Of a stretch of 64,000 bases of DNA, positions 23,320 to 35,103 are shown one piece after another (within the stretch, counting starts at the first letter, position 1; the number at the start of each line of letters is the position of its first letter). Both the position numbers and the translations under genes were made by a program. The notes below the pieces were generated by a model. The model did not search any database and was not told where the DNA came from. It was given only the letters and a program-made list of their open reading frames with translations. Source of the DNA: Sthenelais limicola (taxonomy: Eukaryota > Annelida > Polychaeta > Phyllodocida > Sigalionidae). Location of the stretch: contig OW804096.1 in assembly GCA_942159475.1 (NCBI GenBank), positions 13,441,871 to 13,505,870 of the forward strand, written 5' to 3'.

Positions 23320-23360
23320 ATATAATTAGTATGATAAGAAGCGTACAGTCACATATATAT

Positions 23361-23593
23361 GGGTCAGATCGTCAGAAAATGTACAATTGGCAGCTCTACA
23401 CATTTAGGAAATTTTCCTAAATTAGGCTGAAAAATGATGAATACAGGGAATATCTGAGTACATTTGGTATCGCATTGATTGACTATCACTTCTGTTATGT
23501 TAAACTGCATTTTGAAGCTCATTTTTGTCTTAAATGTGGGTTATTTGAGAGAATTAGTGAAGGCTAATTGTACATTTTCTAAAGATCTGACCC
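23361..23593 (+). mobile_element. Family A MITE, complete
   Basis: Standard termini, ATAT on each side. It is of the TTGGTATCGCATTGATT subfamily and lies 41 bp from an inverse copy. Confidence 0.9.
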
Positions 23594-24505
23594 ATATAAT
23601 TAGTATGATAAGAAGCATATTATAGTACAGCCATACACATATATGCCTAATGCTCTATGTTTTCTCTGTCAAATGAATTATACTCGTAGAAGCATTGCTG
23701 GGTAATACCTATACATAATATATAAGGTGGATGCAGCGAGAAGCCATGAGTAATTAGAAGTTGTTTGCTTCCCTCGAGTCGTCATGTCAGTAAATATTAC
23801 ATCTTACATCTGTTATAAAGCTAGCATTAGCCAGCTGCTACCACAAATAATTTCTACTATTTCCTCCTCATCCAGGGCTGGATCTATCCTTATAATGGAT
23901 ATCCCTTAAGGCTGCATTCTCTGCTATTATGGCCAATGTAAGTTTTCTCTAGTTTACTGATTACATTACATCATGGAAACATGGTGAAATCGGTTGGTTA
24001 AAGCTGCATTCTCAGCTATTACAACAAAGACAAAAATGACCATGGTGCGGAGGATGTTGGCAGCGAAGGTTAAATCCAACCACGCGGTTGGATACTGAAG
24101 CCAAGCGACGATACAGATTTCCCGCGTAGTCCGCTGGTTTTTTGTATTTATTTCGCCGTTACTTTTATATATATTTTTTTCATATTCTATCATGATTACT
24201 TTTTGGATAGGTTAGGAATGATAAGACCACAAAATCAAATAGAAATAACTTATTGACCAAGATTAACCAAGCTTACATTATTAGCAGAGTTTTTCTGAAA
24301 TTGAAGAGCTAAATATAATTCTGACCTGAATATGTTTGCTGAATAATAAACCTGTGTATTGAGCCCACGGAAGTTGACCTACTAAATTAGAAACAAGCCC
24401 ACAACCACAACCTTAGCATATACAGTAAAGTCTGTCTAGAATGGACACCCATGACAGTAGCTCCAAATTTCCTCAATAGCAAAGTTTTCGTCTATCCCCT
24501 AAAAT
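23594..24505. other. Unassigned DNA with J-like end phrases
   Basis: TTAAGGCTGCATTCTCTGC near 23909 and TTAAAGCTGCATTCTCAGC near 23999 resemble the family J terminus. No complete element or gene was seen. Confidence 0.4.
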
Positions 24506-24635
24506 AGCCCACATTTTAAACGAAAATGAGGTTCGAAAAACATTTCAACATAACCGAACAGATTTTTTAAATCGAAGCACTGCGAAATATACTTAGATAT
24601 AGGCCTATACAGAATTCATGATTTTGGGCCTAGAT
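24506..24635 (-). mobile_element. Degraded family A fragment
   Basis: CCCACATTTTAAACGAAAATG, CATTTCAACATAACCGAACAG and ATACTTAGATATA follow family order. Both termini are lost. Confidence 0.5.
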
Positions 24636-24971
24636 GAATTCAATTAAACTGTCTGAAGCCTAACCGATGAGAAAAAACAATAACGAACAAGATGCCTCTA
24701 CATGACGACAGTCTGTGGGACCTCCAGTACTACAGCCCTGTGGCCGGGGCAGTGGGTGTCTGAGACCAGCACTAGCCGAAAACACAACACAAGTCACTGT
24801 TCTTATAGGATTTTCACTAATTTATTCTACATAAAATTGCATCTATAAAACAAGTAGTTCTTACACGTTGTGGAATTGTACTACACTTACCTTTCTTCTT
24901 TCATTAACCCATCATTTTAGCTGGACAGGTGAGAATATCTCGACTAAATATGTGTCAATTGATATTAAATA
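24636..24971. other. Unassigned DNA
   Basis: No gene or repeat recognised. Confidence 0.4.
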
Positions 24972-25095
24972 CAGGTTAACTAACATGTTGGTTAAAGGAG
25001 TGTGAATATTGCACGAGTTGCATAGCAACGAGGGCAATATTATAAGCGACTGAAACCAACAAGCTAGATAACTGTTTTACTATATATGCTGTTAA
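24972..25095 (+). repeat. Dispersed repeat I, copy 2
   Basis: It matches 20131-20290, with a small deletion between the two GCAATATT halves. Confidence 0.6.
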
Positions 25096-25494
25096 CGATA
25101 TGAATAGAAAACATTCTAAAATTCTAAAAAATTCTAAAATTTAAAAAAAAAATTATTTGGCAACGACTAACCGTTCATAGTATGAGAAAACCAGACTTGT
25201 GAGGTATCCTTACATTAAAGTTTCACTGTATTTTCTTGATTTCCATAACTGTAGGTTGCCTCCTTAAGAAAGATATCAAATGTTGCTTTTAGCTGATTGT
25301 CCCTATTTCTCCACATCTCCATTCTCATTGTCCTTCGCTGAAGGACGGCCTATGTTCTCGAGTTACTCCAATTTGTATGTCACTTTTTATGTAGCTAGCT
25401 AATGCATTCAAGGAGCTTGTATATATAACTGATAGCTACTGCTCTTGACATTTGAAATGTTATGGAAAACATTGATACCGATTCATGTGCTTGT
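25096..25494. other. Unassigned DNA
   Basis: No gene or repeat recognised before the 52-bp array. Confidence 0.4.
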
Positions 25495-26460
25495 TATCGT
25501 TTGTTACAGTCCTTAAGTATTGTTTGTTATAATGTGTATAAGACATTATGATTGTTTGTAACAGTCCTTAAGTATTGTTTGTTATAATGTATAAGACATT
25601 GTATTGTTTGTAACAGTCCTTAAGTATTATTTTTTATAATGTATAAGACATTGTATTGTTTGTAACAGTCCTTAAGTATTGTTTGTAACAGTTCTTAAGT
25701 ATTGTTTGTTATAATATATATATAATAATATATATATATGGCCTGGAAGGCATTTGTTTAACGACGCTGGCACACCACTATTCGTGGATATAGGCCATAG
25801 GCAGCTTTACGTCGGGGACCATGAATTTGGAATTTGGAATTTCGAACATTTTCTGAATGCCTTTCAAGTGAGAAACCTTTGGGAGGGACCCAGGATGAAA
25901 ACTCACTCTACTCGGCACCGGCCTGGGATTGAACCCCAGACCTCCTGCTCGCAGGGCGTCATTGCTGAGAGAGAGTCCCACGCTCTCCCAACTAGTCTCC
26001 CAACATGTCAAAACATTTCAAATGTCACCGCGGCATATATTGTTATAATGTATAAGACATTGTATTGTTTGTAACAGTCCTTAAGTACTGTTTGTTATAA
26101 TGTATAAGACATTGTATTGTTTGTAACAGTCCTTAAGTACTGTTTGTCATAATGTATAAGACATTGTATTGTTTGTAACAGTCCTTAAGTATTGTTTGTA
26201 ACATTTCTTAAGTATTGTTTGTAACAGTCCTTAAGTATTGTTTGTTATAATGTATAAGACATTGTATTGTTTGTAACATTTCTTAAGTATTGTTTGTAAC
26301 AGTCCTTAAGTACTGTTTGTTATAATGTGTATCAGACATTGTGATTGTTTGTAACAGTTCTTAAGTATTGTTTGTTATAATGTATAAGACATTGTGATTG
26401 TTTGGAACAGTCCTTAAGTATTATTTGTTATAATCTGTATAAGATATTGTAACAGTCCTT
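25495..26460 (+). repeat. 52-bp minisatellite, interrupted
   Basis: The unit contains GTTTGTAACAGTCCTTAAGT, then a TTGTTTGTTATAATG block and TATAAGACATTGTATT. Shortened units duplicate only the GTAACAGTCCTTAAGTATTG half. A SINE at 25740-26037 splits the array. Confidence 0.92.
25740..26037 (-). mobile_element. tRNA-derived SINE
   Basis: On the minus strand, CTAGTTGGGAGAGCG resembles a tRNA A-box region. GGGGTTCAATCCC, 50-60 bases further, fits a B box. The body ends with GCGTCGTTAAACAAATGCC, followed by an AT-dinucleotide tail. TTGTTATAAT occurs on both sides but is also part of the host array, so the target duplication is ambiguous. SINEs are transcribed by RNA polymerase III and mobilised by LINE proteins. 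The spacing between boxes is longer than in a simple tRNA, suggesting a tRNA with a long variable arm or a diverged head. Confidence 0.78.
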
Positions 26461-26520
26461 ATACACGATAAGATCATGTCTTAAATATGCCAATAGTGAG
26501 TTTATCTAATAGATAGATTT

Positions 26521-26830
26521 CTCATTTATTTACATATGTCAAATATCTTATATACGCTAACAGAAGCAGAGCATGAAACATATAAGTTCAACGACTGCAC
26601 TCTCTAAATCTATTATTCATCGCACAAGCAGTCACATTATGTCATATCACAAATATGTCAATAAAGCAAATAAACTGATATATATATATAATTGTCATTT
26701 ATTGACATATATGAAATATGCTTTACCAGAATGAGAAAATGAAGCATGTAGATAAGTTCAGCCACTGCGCTCTCTAAATCAATTATTCATCACACAAGCA
26801 AGTCACCTTATGTCATATCACAAATTTATG
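26521..26830 (+). repeat. Two-copy direct repeat, about 172-bp period
   Basis: TTCAACGACTGCACTCTCTAAATC and TTATGTCATATCACAAAT recur in order as TTCAGCCACTGCGCTCTCTAAATC and the same tail. Confidence 0.75.
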
Positions 26831-26989
26831 ATCCTCCCAGAGCCATGGGGGAATTACTCCATGTCATGACATCCCCATATGCTCGTCGTGTGCCGGGCAA
26901 CTTTCTTAGAATACGCCTCCTGGGCTGATGGCAGAGATGGGGCTACCGTATGCCCTCTATAAGAAGCCTGGGGTATGTCTCTTACCAAA

Positions 26990-27292
26990 GTTTGCTAAGT
27001 TTCTATTTGGACTAAGTTTCTATTTGGACTAAGTTTCTATTTGGACTAAGTTTCTATTTGGACTAAGTTTCTATTCAGACTAAGTTTCTATTCGGACTAA
27101 GTTTCTATTCAGACTAAGTTACATTCGGACTAAGTTTCTATTCGGACTAAGTTACATTCGGACTAAGTTTCTATTCAGACTAAGTTACATTCGGACTAAG
27201 TTTCTATTCGGACTAAGTTACATTCGGACTAAGTTTCTATTCAGACTAAGTTTCAATCTGGACTAAGCTTCTACTCAGGCTAATTTCTATTC
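26990..27292 (+). repeat. 17-bp minisatellite with 16-bp variant
   Basis: The array begins with GGACTAAGTTTCTATTT units (17 bp). It then alternates TTTCTATTCGG and TTACATTCGG units, making a 33-bp higher-order repeat. Confidence 0.93.
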
Positions 27293-27421
27293 AGAACAGG
27301 CTTGTAATCACACTCCAGCTTGTATTCACACCCAGTTTATACTCAATATCATAAGCTTATAGATATTTAGACCCGGATCCTGAGGTCTATCTCCTTAATT
27401 TCGAGAAAACTCCCTTAAATG

Positions 27422-27500
27422 GATTTATGCAACAACCCTCGTATCATCAAGCCCTCGCAGTCCTATTTATGATAGTGTTAAGATGCCTATAAAACATGAT
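27422..27500 (+). repeat. Dispersed repeat N, copy 2
   Basis: Second occurrence of GCAACAACCCTCGTATCAT with related downstream sequence (see 22395). Confidence 0.5.
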
Positions 27501-28291
27501 TCTATTGTATATAGTGCAATCGGCCAATGTTCTTATATTTTAAAATCTTCCACATTGTTAGGTCATGACCGGCAATAATTAACCATTAAGATTTTTTTTT
27601 CATCAACAGAATTCCTATCACAACAAAACCTATATGGCCCTCAAACCTTTAATTATGGTCCTTTTTCAGTAGATATGGTCCCTTTCCTGTGGTTTCTTTT
27701 CAAGGCATACGGTATTTCTCCTGTCGTCTCGGAGGCAGGTAAATTTGAAACATATTATTCAGATAATTGTATCTGCCTGTCATAAAGCCTATGGTTTCCC
27801 GGTCAGATCATATCTCATGGGGCACAGCCAGTCAGGGTGGCATGAAAAATGAAATGCACAGGCAGTCCCCGGTGGCGGGCTTAATAAGGTCTTACGCTGC
27901 GTTTGTATAGGGATGTACAGAACACCTTGTTATTGGGTGGGGCCAGTGGTAATGTGAAGGTGTATGCTTGGTGGCAGTTGTTGGCCTCGGGAAATCCCTT
28001 AGGACAAGGGTTAAAGGTACATCTTTAGCTAACATCGATCAAAAACGCCTAACTTTTGTTCTGCTCTTGCCCTTGCTGTTAGTCTTTTGAGTAAAGTTTT
28101 TGTGGAATTTATATTGTTGTTGGCTTTGCTGCTGGGCTGAAGAAAAGTCTACTTTATTATTTTGATAATCACTGAGATTCAGTAGTGGTTTCCCTTATTA
28201 TCGCTCAACATAGCTCGTCTTGACTGGAAAGTCTTGTATAAACGTAACGTTTGTGTGTAGGCTGTCAATCATTAAGCCAGTTGCACTATAT
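27501..28291. other. Unassigned DNA
   Basis: No gene or repeat recognised. Confidence 0.4.
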
Positions 28292-28519
28292 GGGTCGGAT
28301 TTTCAGAAAATGCACAATCTACAAATCTACACATCTCTCAACCTCTGCTAAATTAGAGTAAAAAATGATAAATACTGAGTATATCTGAGTGTATTGTATT
28401 CATTCAATAAATCTGTCTGGTTATGTTGAACTGTATTTTGAACCTGATTTTCGTCTTAAATTTGGGTTATGTGAGAGGATTTGTGAAGGTCAATTCTACA
28501 TTTTCTGGCGATCTGATAC
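28292..28519 (+). mobile_element. Family A MITE, complete
   Basis: It starts GGGTCGGATTTTCAG and ends CTGGCGATCTGATAC. ATAT lies on both sides. Subfamily with ATTCATTCAATAAATC. Confidence 0.85.
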
Positions 28520-28620
28520 ATATAAAATACGATCATGTCTTAAAGTCCTCTAAACATCATCATGAATTCACGACTAGGCAGCTTTATGCTATGAGGGTTG
28601 GTTCATGAACTTGTGCATTT

Positions 28621-28801
28621 TACATTTAAGACAAAAATATGCTTAAAATAATAGTTTTCTTTAGTTAGCACAACCGAACATATTTTTAAAACAAGTCAAT
28701 GCCAAATATACTCAGATAAACCTAGTATTTATAATGTCCAAATTTAACAGTTTACTAAATGCGTTGCGCTACCAATGGTACATTTTCTCACATCCTGACC
28801 C
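28621..28801 (-). mobile_element. Family A MITE, left end lost
   Basis: ACATTTAAGACAAAAATATGC through ACATTTTCTCACATCCTGACCC in inverse orientation. The first terminus is missing. Confidence 0.65.
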
Positions 28802-29257
28802 ACCCCCACCTTATCATTGTTTGGGGAGTGATATAACGTGGAGAAGGTGTCTGGTGTGTCAGTGGTCTGGCCCCAGGAATTACCCTGGGAGGAGACCCTT
28901 CACACCCCTGCAGTCTGCTTTGATGTGCCTGTCAGATTTCACTGAGGTCTTTCTGGTTTTCACATTTTTGCAGTGGAGTCGATGAACTCCTTTATGTCTT
29001 CATTAACAGAATGATATCCAAGATATAACTAGCATGTGTATAGTCTTTTTCAACAGTATCTCAATTCGACACCAACTACTTTTGAGAGGTTATATGGAAG
29101 GGAAATAAGAAAATAGTAAATAGTGAAAGATGAGTGAACGAAGATTTACATAAATTCCTCCGCACAGTAAGCTAAAGGGATGTGCAGCACTTAAACAGGA
29201 ATATGTCCCTTAGGAACTTCTAATTTTACAAAGAATTATAGGAGTTTCTTACTTGAA
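28802..29257. other. Unassigned DNA
   Basis: No gene or repeat recognised. Confidence 0.4.
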
Positions 29258-29353
29258 TAGCTCGACAAGGAACATTGTAAGTAAGGATCTCTCATGCAAC
29301 AAACCGATGTCACATCACAATTTGCCTGGTGTTTAGCATGATTTCGTGCAGTG
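29258..29353 (-). repeat. Family C end fragment and 39-bp motif, copy 3
   Basis: GACAAGGAACATTGTAAGTAAGGATC resembles the family C end. TCACAATTTGCC...CGTGCAGTG (29315-29353) matches the 39-bp motif, but its octamer is mutated. Confidence 0.4.
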
Positions 29354-29485
29354 AATACTATGGTATGCCTTAATTAATTGTTTTTAATTTTATTTGAGGA
29401 TTTCTTATGCAAGGGATTCCAGGAATACACATTTATATTAATATCCCTCCCTTATCTCCTTAATAGCTGCCAAGCAAGGAACAGT

Positions 29486-29896
29486 TGTGATGTGTTCCAG
29501 TAAAATGAATCACAAGTCGCAAAATTGATATTTTCCAAAGTGTTTTTTCCACAAGAACTCTTCATTGAAATGTTCTGGTTTTTAGAGGGTTTAGCACTTT
29601 TAGTCATGTAAATCCAGGTACAAAATTCAGGACATTGTATTAAATATATGCTTGCGTTTTAAAGGCCTTCGTATGGAGTATATTTAGTTTCTTTACTGGT
29701 AATTACCCATCCTGAAACATAACAAACTTTTTTTTTCAAAAATAAAAAATATCAAACTCAAAACATAGAAACACTTTGTGTACTTTACTAGTGTTTACTA
29801 TCATTGGAATCAGCTTGATGACTTCTTTTCAAATATAGTGATATCTCAAAATCCATATTTTGCGACTTGTGACTCATTTTTCTAAAACGGATCACA
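29486..29896 (+). mobile_element. Family D element, complete (411 bp)
   Basis: It begins TGTGATGTGTTCCAGTAAAATG and ends TTTTTCTAAAACGGATCACA. The internal order is the same as 14162-14573. Confidence 0.88.
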
Positions 29897-30774
29897 TTTT
29901 AATTAGCCTAATATAAAGATTTCATACAAAAAAGACCCCATGCGTTCACCCCTCAAGCAGAACGTTCCCTCCACCCATAGCATAGTCAATATCAATATTT
30001 TTTCCCTTGAAAACGGTATAGTAAAAGTTGATATTTATTATCGAGTTGAACCTCCTAGTGATCCTATCTGTTCTGTTCCACGATAAGGACCTCCCTCTGC
30101 CAGTCCTGAAGCCATTTATTTAGATAATATTTATCAGAGAATTGCTGATAAATGTGTTCTCTCCTGTTCATATATTCGCCAGCCCACCTCCATGAGCACA
30201 TCTATAGATTCTAAATTGATATTTGAATAGAATGAGGATGGTATAAGATTGACACAATACCCAATAAGACACTGAGAGATAAAGTTTTTTTGTTGTTGTT
30301 TATTTATTCACAACCATAAATGTTTCGGAGATTCGTTGTCTTCTATCTCAGTTTTGAATAGAATTTTATATTTTATATCAGCATAATTATATAAAGATTT
30401 TTATTCAAGTTGATCAGTACAGTTACATCAAATGGACAGGGGCCTCTGCGATCAGATCTTCCTGGTCCGCCCATCTATATGAGCTTCAAAAAAATCTTAC
30501 AGTGTTAATCTTAAGTTATTGGTATTTATTTAGCCATATTTCAAGCTAGTTTATACAATTCTATCATCGTTGTTTAAATCTTGGGCAACGAGTGAGTCTC
30601 AATTTAATTCCATCTGTTTGAATTGTATATTGTGTTCAACGTATCTTTAATGCACAAATACAATTAAACAAACATATCTAGCATAAATTGTCGCATAAAC
30701 AGTTTGCCCCATCGGTTTACAAAATACAATACAAAATATATAGTGCTATACTTTGTGCTGTCAATTGCAGATTA
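29897..30774. other. Unassigned AT-rich DNA
   Basis: No gene or repeat recognised. Confidence 0.4.
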
Positions 30775-31018
30775 TGGGTCGGGTCGTCATAAAATTAATG
30801 TACAATTGGCAGCTCTATACATTTAGTAAATTCAGCTAAATTATAGGCTGACATATATGATAAAAACTAGATATATTTGAATAGATTTGGTATTGCATTT
30901 ACAATAACAATATATTCCTTTATTCTGAACTGCATTTTTAATCTGATTTCCGTCATTTATTCGGGTTATTTGAGGGGATTGATAAAGGAAAATTGTACAT
31001 TTCCCCCCAACCCGACCC
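30775..31018 (+). mobile_element. Family A MITE, abutting the next
   Basis: It starts GGGTCGGGTCGTC and ends AACCCGACCC. The flanks TTAT and TTAA nearly match. The next copy begins 3-6 bp later with its own terminus cut, so this one may have inserted there. Confidence 0.82.
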
Positions 31019-31020
31019 TT

Positions 31021-31246
31021 AATGAGAAAATATACAATTCAACTTTGCCAATCTTCTCAAATAATCAAAATTTCAGACGAAAATACAGTTCAAAATTCAG
31101 TTCAACCTAACCAAACAGATTGCTAGAATCAACGCAATGCCGAATATACTCGAATTTACCTAGTATTGACTAGATTGCAACCTAATTTAGCAGAATTTAC
31201 TAAATGTGTACAGCTGCCAATTGTATATTTTCTGAAAGTCTGACCC
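31021..31246 (-). mobile_element. Family A MITE, left terminus missing
   Basis: It opens at GAGAAAATATACAATTC and ends AGTCTGACCC. The interior is of the GATTGCTAGAATCAA subfamily. Confidence 0.82.
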
Positions 31247-31318
31247 TAATACACTCTAATACACGTTCTATGCTAGGTAGAACCTCTCCTCCCTTTGTCT
31301 ATTTATGAACTAGTATAT

Positions 31319-31553
31319 GGGTCAGATTTTTAGAAAATGTACAATTCGTCATCACCGATCCTCTCAAATACCCCACATTTAAAACAAAAATGAGCTTAAA
31401 AATGAAATTTAACATAACTGAACTGATACTATAAATCAATGCGATACCAAATATAATCAGATATACCCGGTATTCATCATTTTTCAGCCTAACTTAGCAG
31501 AATTTCCTAAATGTGTACAGTTGCTAATTGTACATTATCTGAAAATCTTACCC
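31319..31553 (-). mobile_element. Family A MITE, complete
   Basis: GGGTCAGATTTTTAG to AATCTTACCC with ATAT on both sides. It is the third family member within 780 bp. Confidence 0.9.
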
Positions 31554-32426
31554 ATATAAGGAGTATATAAGGCTGCGTTTTACAAATCAAAAGATAAGGA
31601 TCATACGAGCCATAGGGGATAACTATATGGTCCCAATGCATTCACTCATAGGCGGGTCTCCCCACTATAGACCTCTCGTTTTATGCACATATTCCAAGTT
31701 AAGGCAATAGGATGTGGGAGGATAGAGAGAGGAATAAAGGGCATAATGGCCGGCCTTCAATGTCACTGGCCTTGGAGTAAGATTAATGGTATAATGCGGT
31801 AGTGGAGATGTAAGGTTTTATGGGGATGTTGTGTAGAAGGTATGTCTAGTGGCAGGGGCCTGTTGTACAAGCTGAGGAAAGGGAAATTGTGTGTATGAAT
31901 TCATACACTTTCCCCCTTAACTTTTTTCCACGGGTTTGAAAATGATTTATTCAGAAACATCAGAGAAACAGTCTCACAAATTCATGTGATTTTCGTTCTG
32001 CCCTGATGCCTATAATGTTATTGCAATTCGCAGTGGAGGGAGAACATATGGACAACTTTTATGTAGTGTAATGTAAATCAGTCATGAATTATATCAACAT
32101 ATCAAGAAAACATTAAATTCAGTTTTTTCACAAAGAACATATTTGGTTACTCAAGTGATAGGTTTGGTGATATTAGTCGTGTTACAAAATAATGATATGA
32201 GATGGGGGATGATGGCTACAGTCTATGAACATTTTATCTTCTATTGTGCGACCTGGGCTAATATTATCAGAACTTCGGTGGTTAGGAATACAGAAAGAAT
32301 AAAAGGGAGCTCGGAATAGCTGTGAGCTTCACAGAGACCACTCCTATTTCCATGATTCATTCTAATTCAAAATTACACTTTATAAACCTTACTGTAAATG
32401 TGACTTGGAAATAGAAATCTGTTAAT
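31554..32426. other. Unassigned DNA
   Basis: GGGGCCTGTTGTACAA near 31856 resembles a family C start. No gene recognised. Confidence 0.4.
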
Positions 32427-32640
32427 GGGTCAGATCTTCAGAAAATGTACAATTGGCCTTCACCAATCTACTCAAATAACCCAAATTTCAGAGAAAATCC
32501 AGGTTCAAAATACAGTTCAACATAAGCAGACAGATTTATTAAATGAATACAATACAGAATATACTCAGATATATACTTAATATTTATTAATTTTCACTCT
32601 TATTTAGCAGAATTTGGTAGATATGTAGAAAATCTGACCC
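32427..32640 (-). mobile_element. Family A MITE with terminal deletion
   Basis: The right terminus lacks the GCTGCCAATTGTACATT block and joins GATATGTAG directly to AAAATCTGACCC. It is of the ATTAAATGAATACAATAC subfamily. Confidence 0.82.
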
Positions 32641-32988
32641 GTTTATCAATTCCTCAAACTGTTTAAGACGAATGTACTCAAATATAACAAAATATTCAAG
32701 GCCACTTCCTTTGAACCTGCATGCTAGACATGCGGACCTTGGAGGTTGTCTTTATTTGGAACCAGAACATGATAACCCAGACAAAAGCTTTAGAATTTGA
32801 TAGGAATCTTTCAGTTGTTAGTTAGTTTTTGAGTTGAAGATGGTGTCCATAATGGGTATTTGACCCGCCATTCAATGATTTTGTTGATTAATCGATTCTT
32901 ATTTTATAAAAATTCTTTTTTGATAATTTTGTTTTATCACGTACGTGGGTCAGATTTTCCAGTAGCAGTTTAAATCAACAGAAACAGA
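32641..32988. other. Unassigned DNA with one A-terminus remnant
   Basis: GGGTCAGATTTTCC at 32947-32960 is an isolated family A terminus. Nothing else recognised. Confidence 0.45.
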
Positions 32989-33003
32989 AACAACAATAAT
33001 AGA

Positions 33004-33262
33004 AGGAGTGAGTGAGTGAGATTGGATGCTTTACGCCCTTATCAACACATTTAATATGGTTATATCAGGGCGGGAGAGCTGAGAGGGAGGCAGTTTATGA
33101 TCATACCCAGGAAATAGAGACAGAGAAGAAGGGAGAGAGAGACAGAGAAAAATAGACAGAAAGGCACTTGATGGTCTCCCCCAGGAAATAGAGATAGAGA
33201 AGAAGGGAGAGAGAGACAGAGAAGAATAGACAGAAAGGCACTTTATGGTCATACCCAGGAGC
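33004..33262 (-). mobile_element. Retroposon K, copy 2
   Basis: It is flanked by a perfect 15-bp duplication, AACAACAATAATAGA (32989-33003 and 33263-33277). The GAGTGAGTGAGTGAG tail lies at the low-coordinate end. A 73-bp purine-rich internal segment is duplicated here compared with copy 1. Confidence 0.88.
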
Positions 33263-33277
33263 AACAACAATAATAGA

Positions 33278-33597
33278 GGTGCTAATAGAGATACTATAGG
33301 ACTCCAGTGCCATGAGAGCTATAATTTACCCTTGAAGAGGGTTTCCCGGTCCATACACATTCTTTACAGATTACAGAGGGTTAGAATTATCCCTAAATAG
33401 GCAAAGCCGATGAATGACTTACATTTCAAAGAGCAACCATGGCCTGATATTGATAACTCCCTCAGGTTGGCCTCAGACATCATCCTACTGTCCTCAGTAC
33501 CAGCCATTAATCTAAGGTATATCTACCTCCCTGGTTAAGCTGAAATGCACATTCACCAGTCTCCCCCTCCCTCGCCCATATATATTGAGCACTTGTT
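33278..33597. other. Unassigned DNA
   Basis: No gene recognised. The last 18 bp repeat on the far side of the next element. Confidence 0.4.
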
Positions 33598-33833
33598 GGG
33601 TCAAATTTCCAGAAAATGTACAATTGTTAGCTCTACATATTTAGGAGATCCTCCTAAATTAGGCTGAAAATGAAGAATACCGGGTATATCTGAGTATATT
33701 TGGTATCGCATTGATTTAAAGTATCAGTTCTGTTATGTTAAACTGCATTTTGAAGCTCATTTTTGTCTTAAATGTGGGTTATTTGAGAGGATTGGTGAAG
33801 CTGAATTGTACATTTTCTGGTGACTTCATATCC
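33598..33833 (+). mobile_element. Family A MITE with extended flank duplication
   Basis: It starts GGGTCAAATTTCC and ends in a decayed terminus (TTCATATCC). It is flanked by ATATATTGAGCACTTGTT (33580-33597) and ATATATTGAGTACTTGTT (33834-33851), far longer than the usual 4 bp. Confidence 0.85.
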
Positions 33834-34051
33834 ATATATTGAGTACTTGTTAAGCGGGACATGGTACATGACATCATGTATACATGTAGTGCATGTAGGA
33901 GCTGGTGTCCTGTGCTGCTCGGAGCCACTCTATCATGGACTGGGTGACTAATACGCGTGGACAGCAGCTCCCCCAGGTACACACCACTGACCCACATGTC
34001 CCTCACTCATCTCCTGTCCCTCTATCACTGGTTATACACAGGCTTTGATAT

Positions 34052-34452
34052 AAGGCAGGGGAGGTGGTGGTGGTGGTAAAATAGGGCTTTCAGGTGAATT
34101 GGTTGATTTTATCCATATAAGGTCGGGGGGCTGGTGGTGAAAAACAGGCTTTTATATAAGGGTAAGATCTTCAGAAAATGTACAATTTGTCCTCACCAAT
34201 CCTCTAAAATAACCTAAGTTTAAGACGGGAATCAGGCTCAAAATTCAGTTCAGCATAACCGGACAGATGTATTGAATGAATACAATACAGTATATACTCA
34301 GATATACCTAGTATTCATCAATTTTCACTCTAATTTAGCAGAATTTGATAGATGTGTATAACTGTAGATTGTGCATTTTCTGGAAATCTGACCCATACGG
34401 CAGGGGAGGTGGTGGTGGAAAAAGGGTTTCAGGTGAATTGGTTGATTTTATC
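34052..34452 (+). repeat. Flank duplication around a MITE
   Basis: GGCAGGGGAGGTGGTGGTGG then TTTCAGGTGAATTGGTTG occur at 34052-34114 and 34398-34452, on either side of the family A copy at 34160-34394. Confidence 0.8.
34160..34394 (-). mobile_element. Family A MITE
   Basis: GGGTAAGATCTTCAG to AATCTGACCC. Flanks ATAA/ATAC differ by one base. Subfamily with GAATGAATACAATAC. Confidence 0.86.
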
Positions 34453-34467
34453 TGGTTTGATGAACGG

Positions 34468-34737
34468 TTATTTCATATTGTTTCTGGAAATTACATAAAT
34501 TTCTGGGTGGACATTTAGTAGTTAAGTAGCTAAATATACTCTATAAGCTGACCTTTAAAATCCATAGATATGTTTAATACACTGTCCTGGTACATGTATT
34601 TATATGAGCTAATGCGTTAGACTCCCCACAACTGCGAACAAAGATATCTTGTGAATAAAACAAAATGAAAAATGTCAATTTTGCGACTTGTGGCTTATTT
34701 TCCTGAAAGGCATCACATATCACAGGGAACTCAACCA
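34468..34737 (-). mobile_element. Family D element, truncated
   Basis: The terminal 270 bp in inverse orientation, ending TTTTGCGACTTGTGGC...AGGCATCACA. Confidence 0.75.
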
Positions 34738-34772
34738 CCTGCAAGGAGAGGGGCTTTATTGAAATGATATAT

Positions 34773-34987
34773 TGGTCAGATCTTCAGAAAATGTACAATT
34801 GGCAGCTGTACACATTTAGTACACTCTGCTCAATTAGGCTGTACTTTGGTCAATACTAGGTAAATTCGCGTATATTTGACATTGCAGTGTTTCTAGCAAT
34901 CTGTTCGGTTAGGTTGGACTGTATATTTTGAACTTAATTTTCGTCTGAAATTCGGGTTATTTGAGAGAATTGGTGAATATCTGACCT
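34773..34987 (+). mobile_element. Family A MITE, right end shortened
   Basis: Starts at GGTCAGATCTTCAG. The right terminus lost GTGAATTGTACATTTTCTG and ends TATCTGACC. Confidence 0.8.
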
Positions 34988-35103
34988 ATTAACTCAATAC
35001 ACCTTTCAAGGAAGAAAGGTTCTTTGTGGGGAAAGTCCTTCGGTGCATGAACCCAACATCCAGAACAATCATGAAAAGCATATACACTCAAAACGGGCTA
35101 GGG

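Noticed and set aside
25754..26074. 106- and 77-codon frames
   Set aside because: They are translations of the tRNA-derived SINE and its flanking array.
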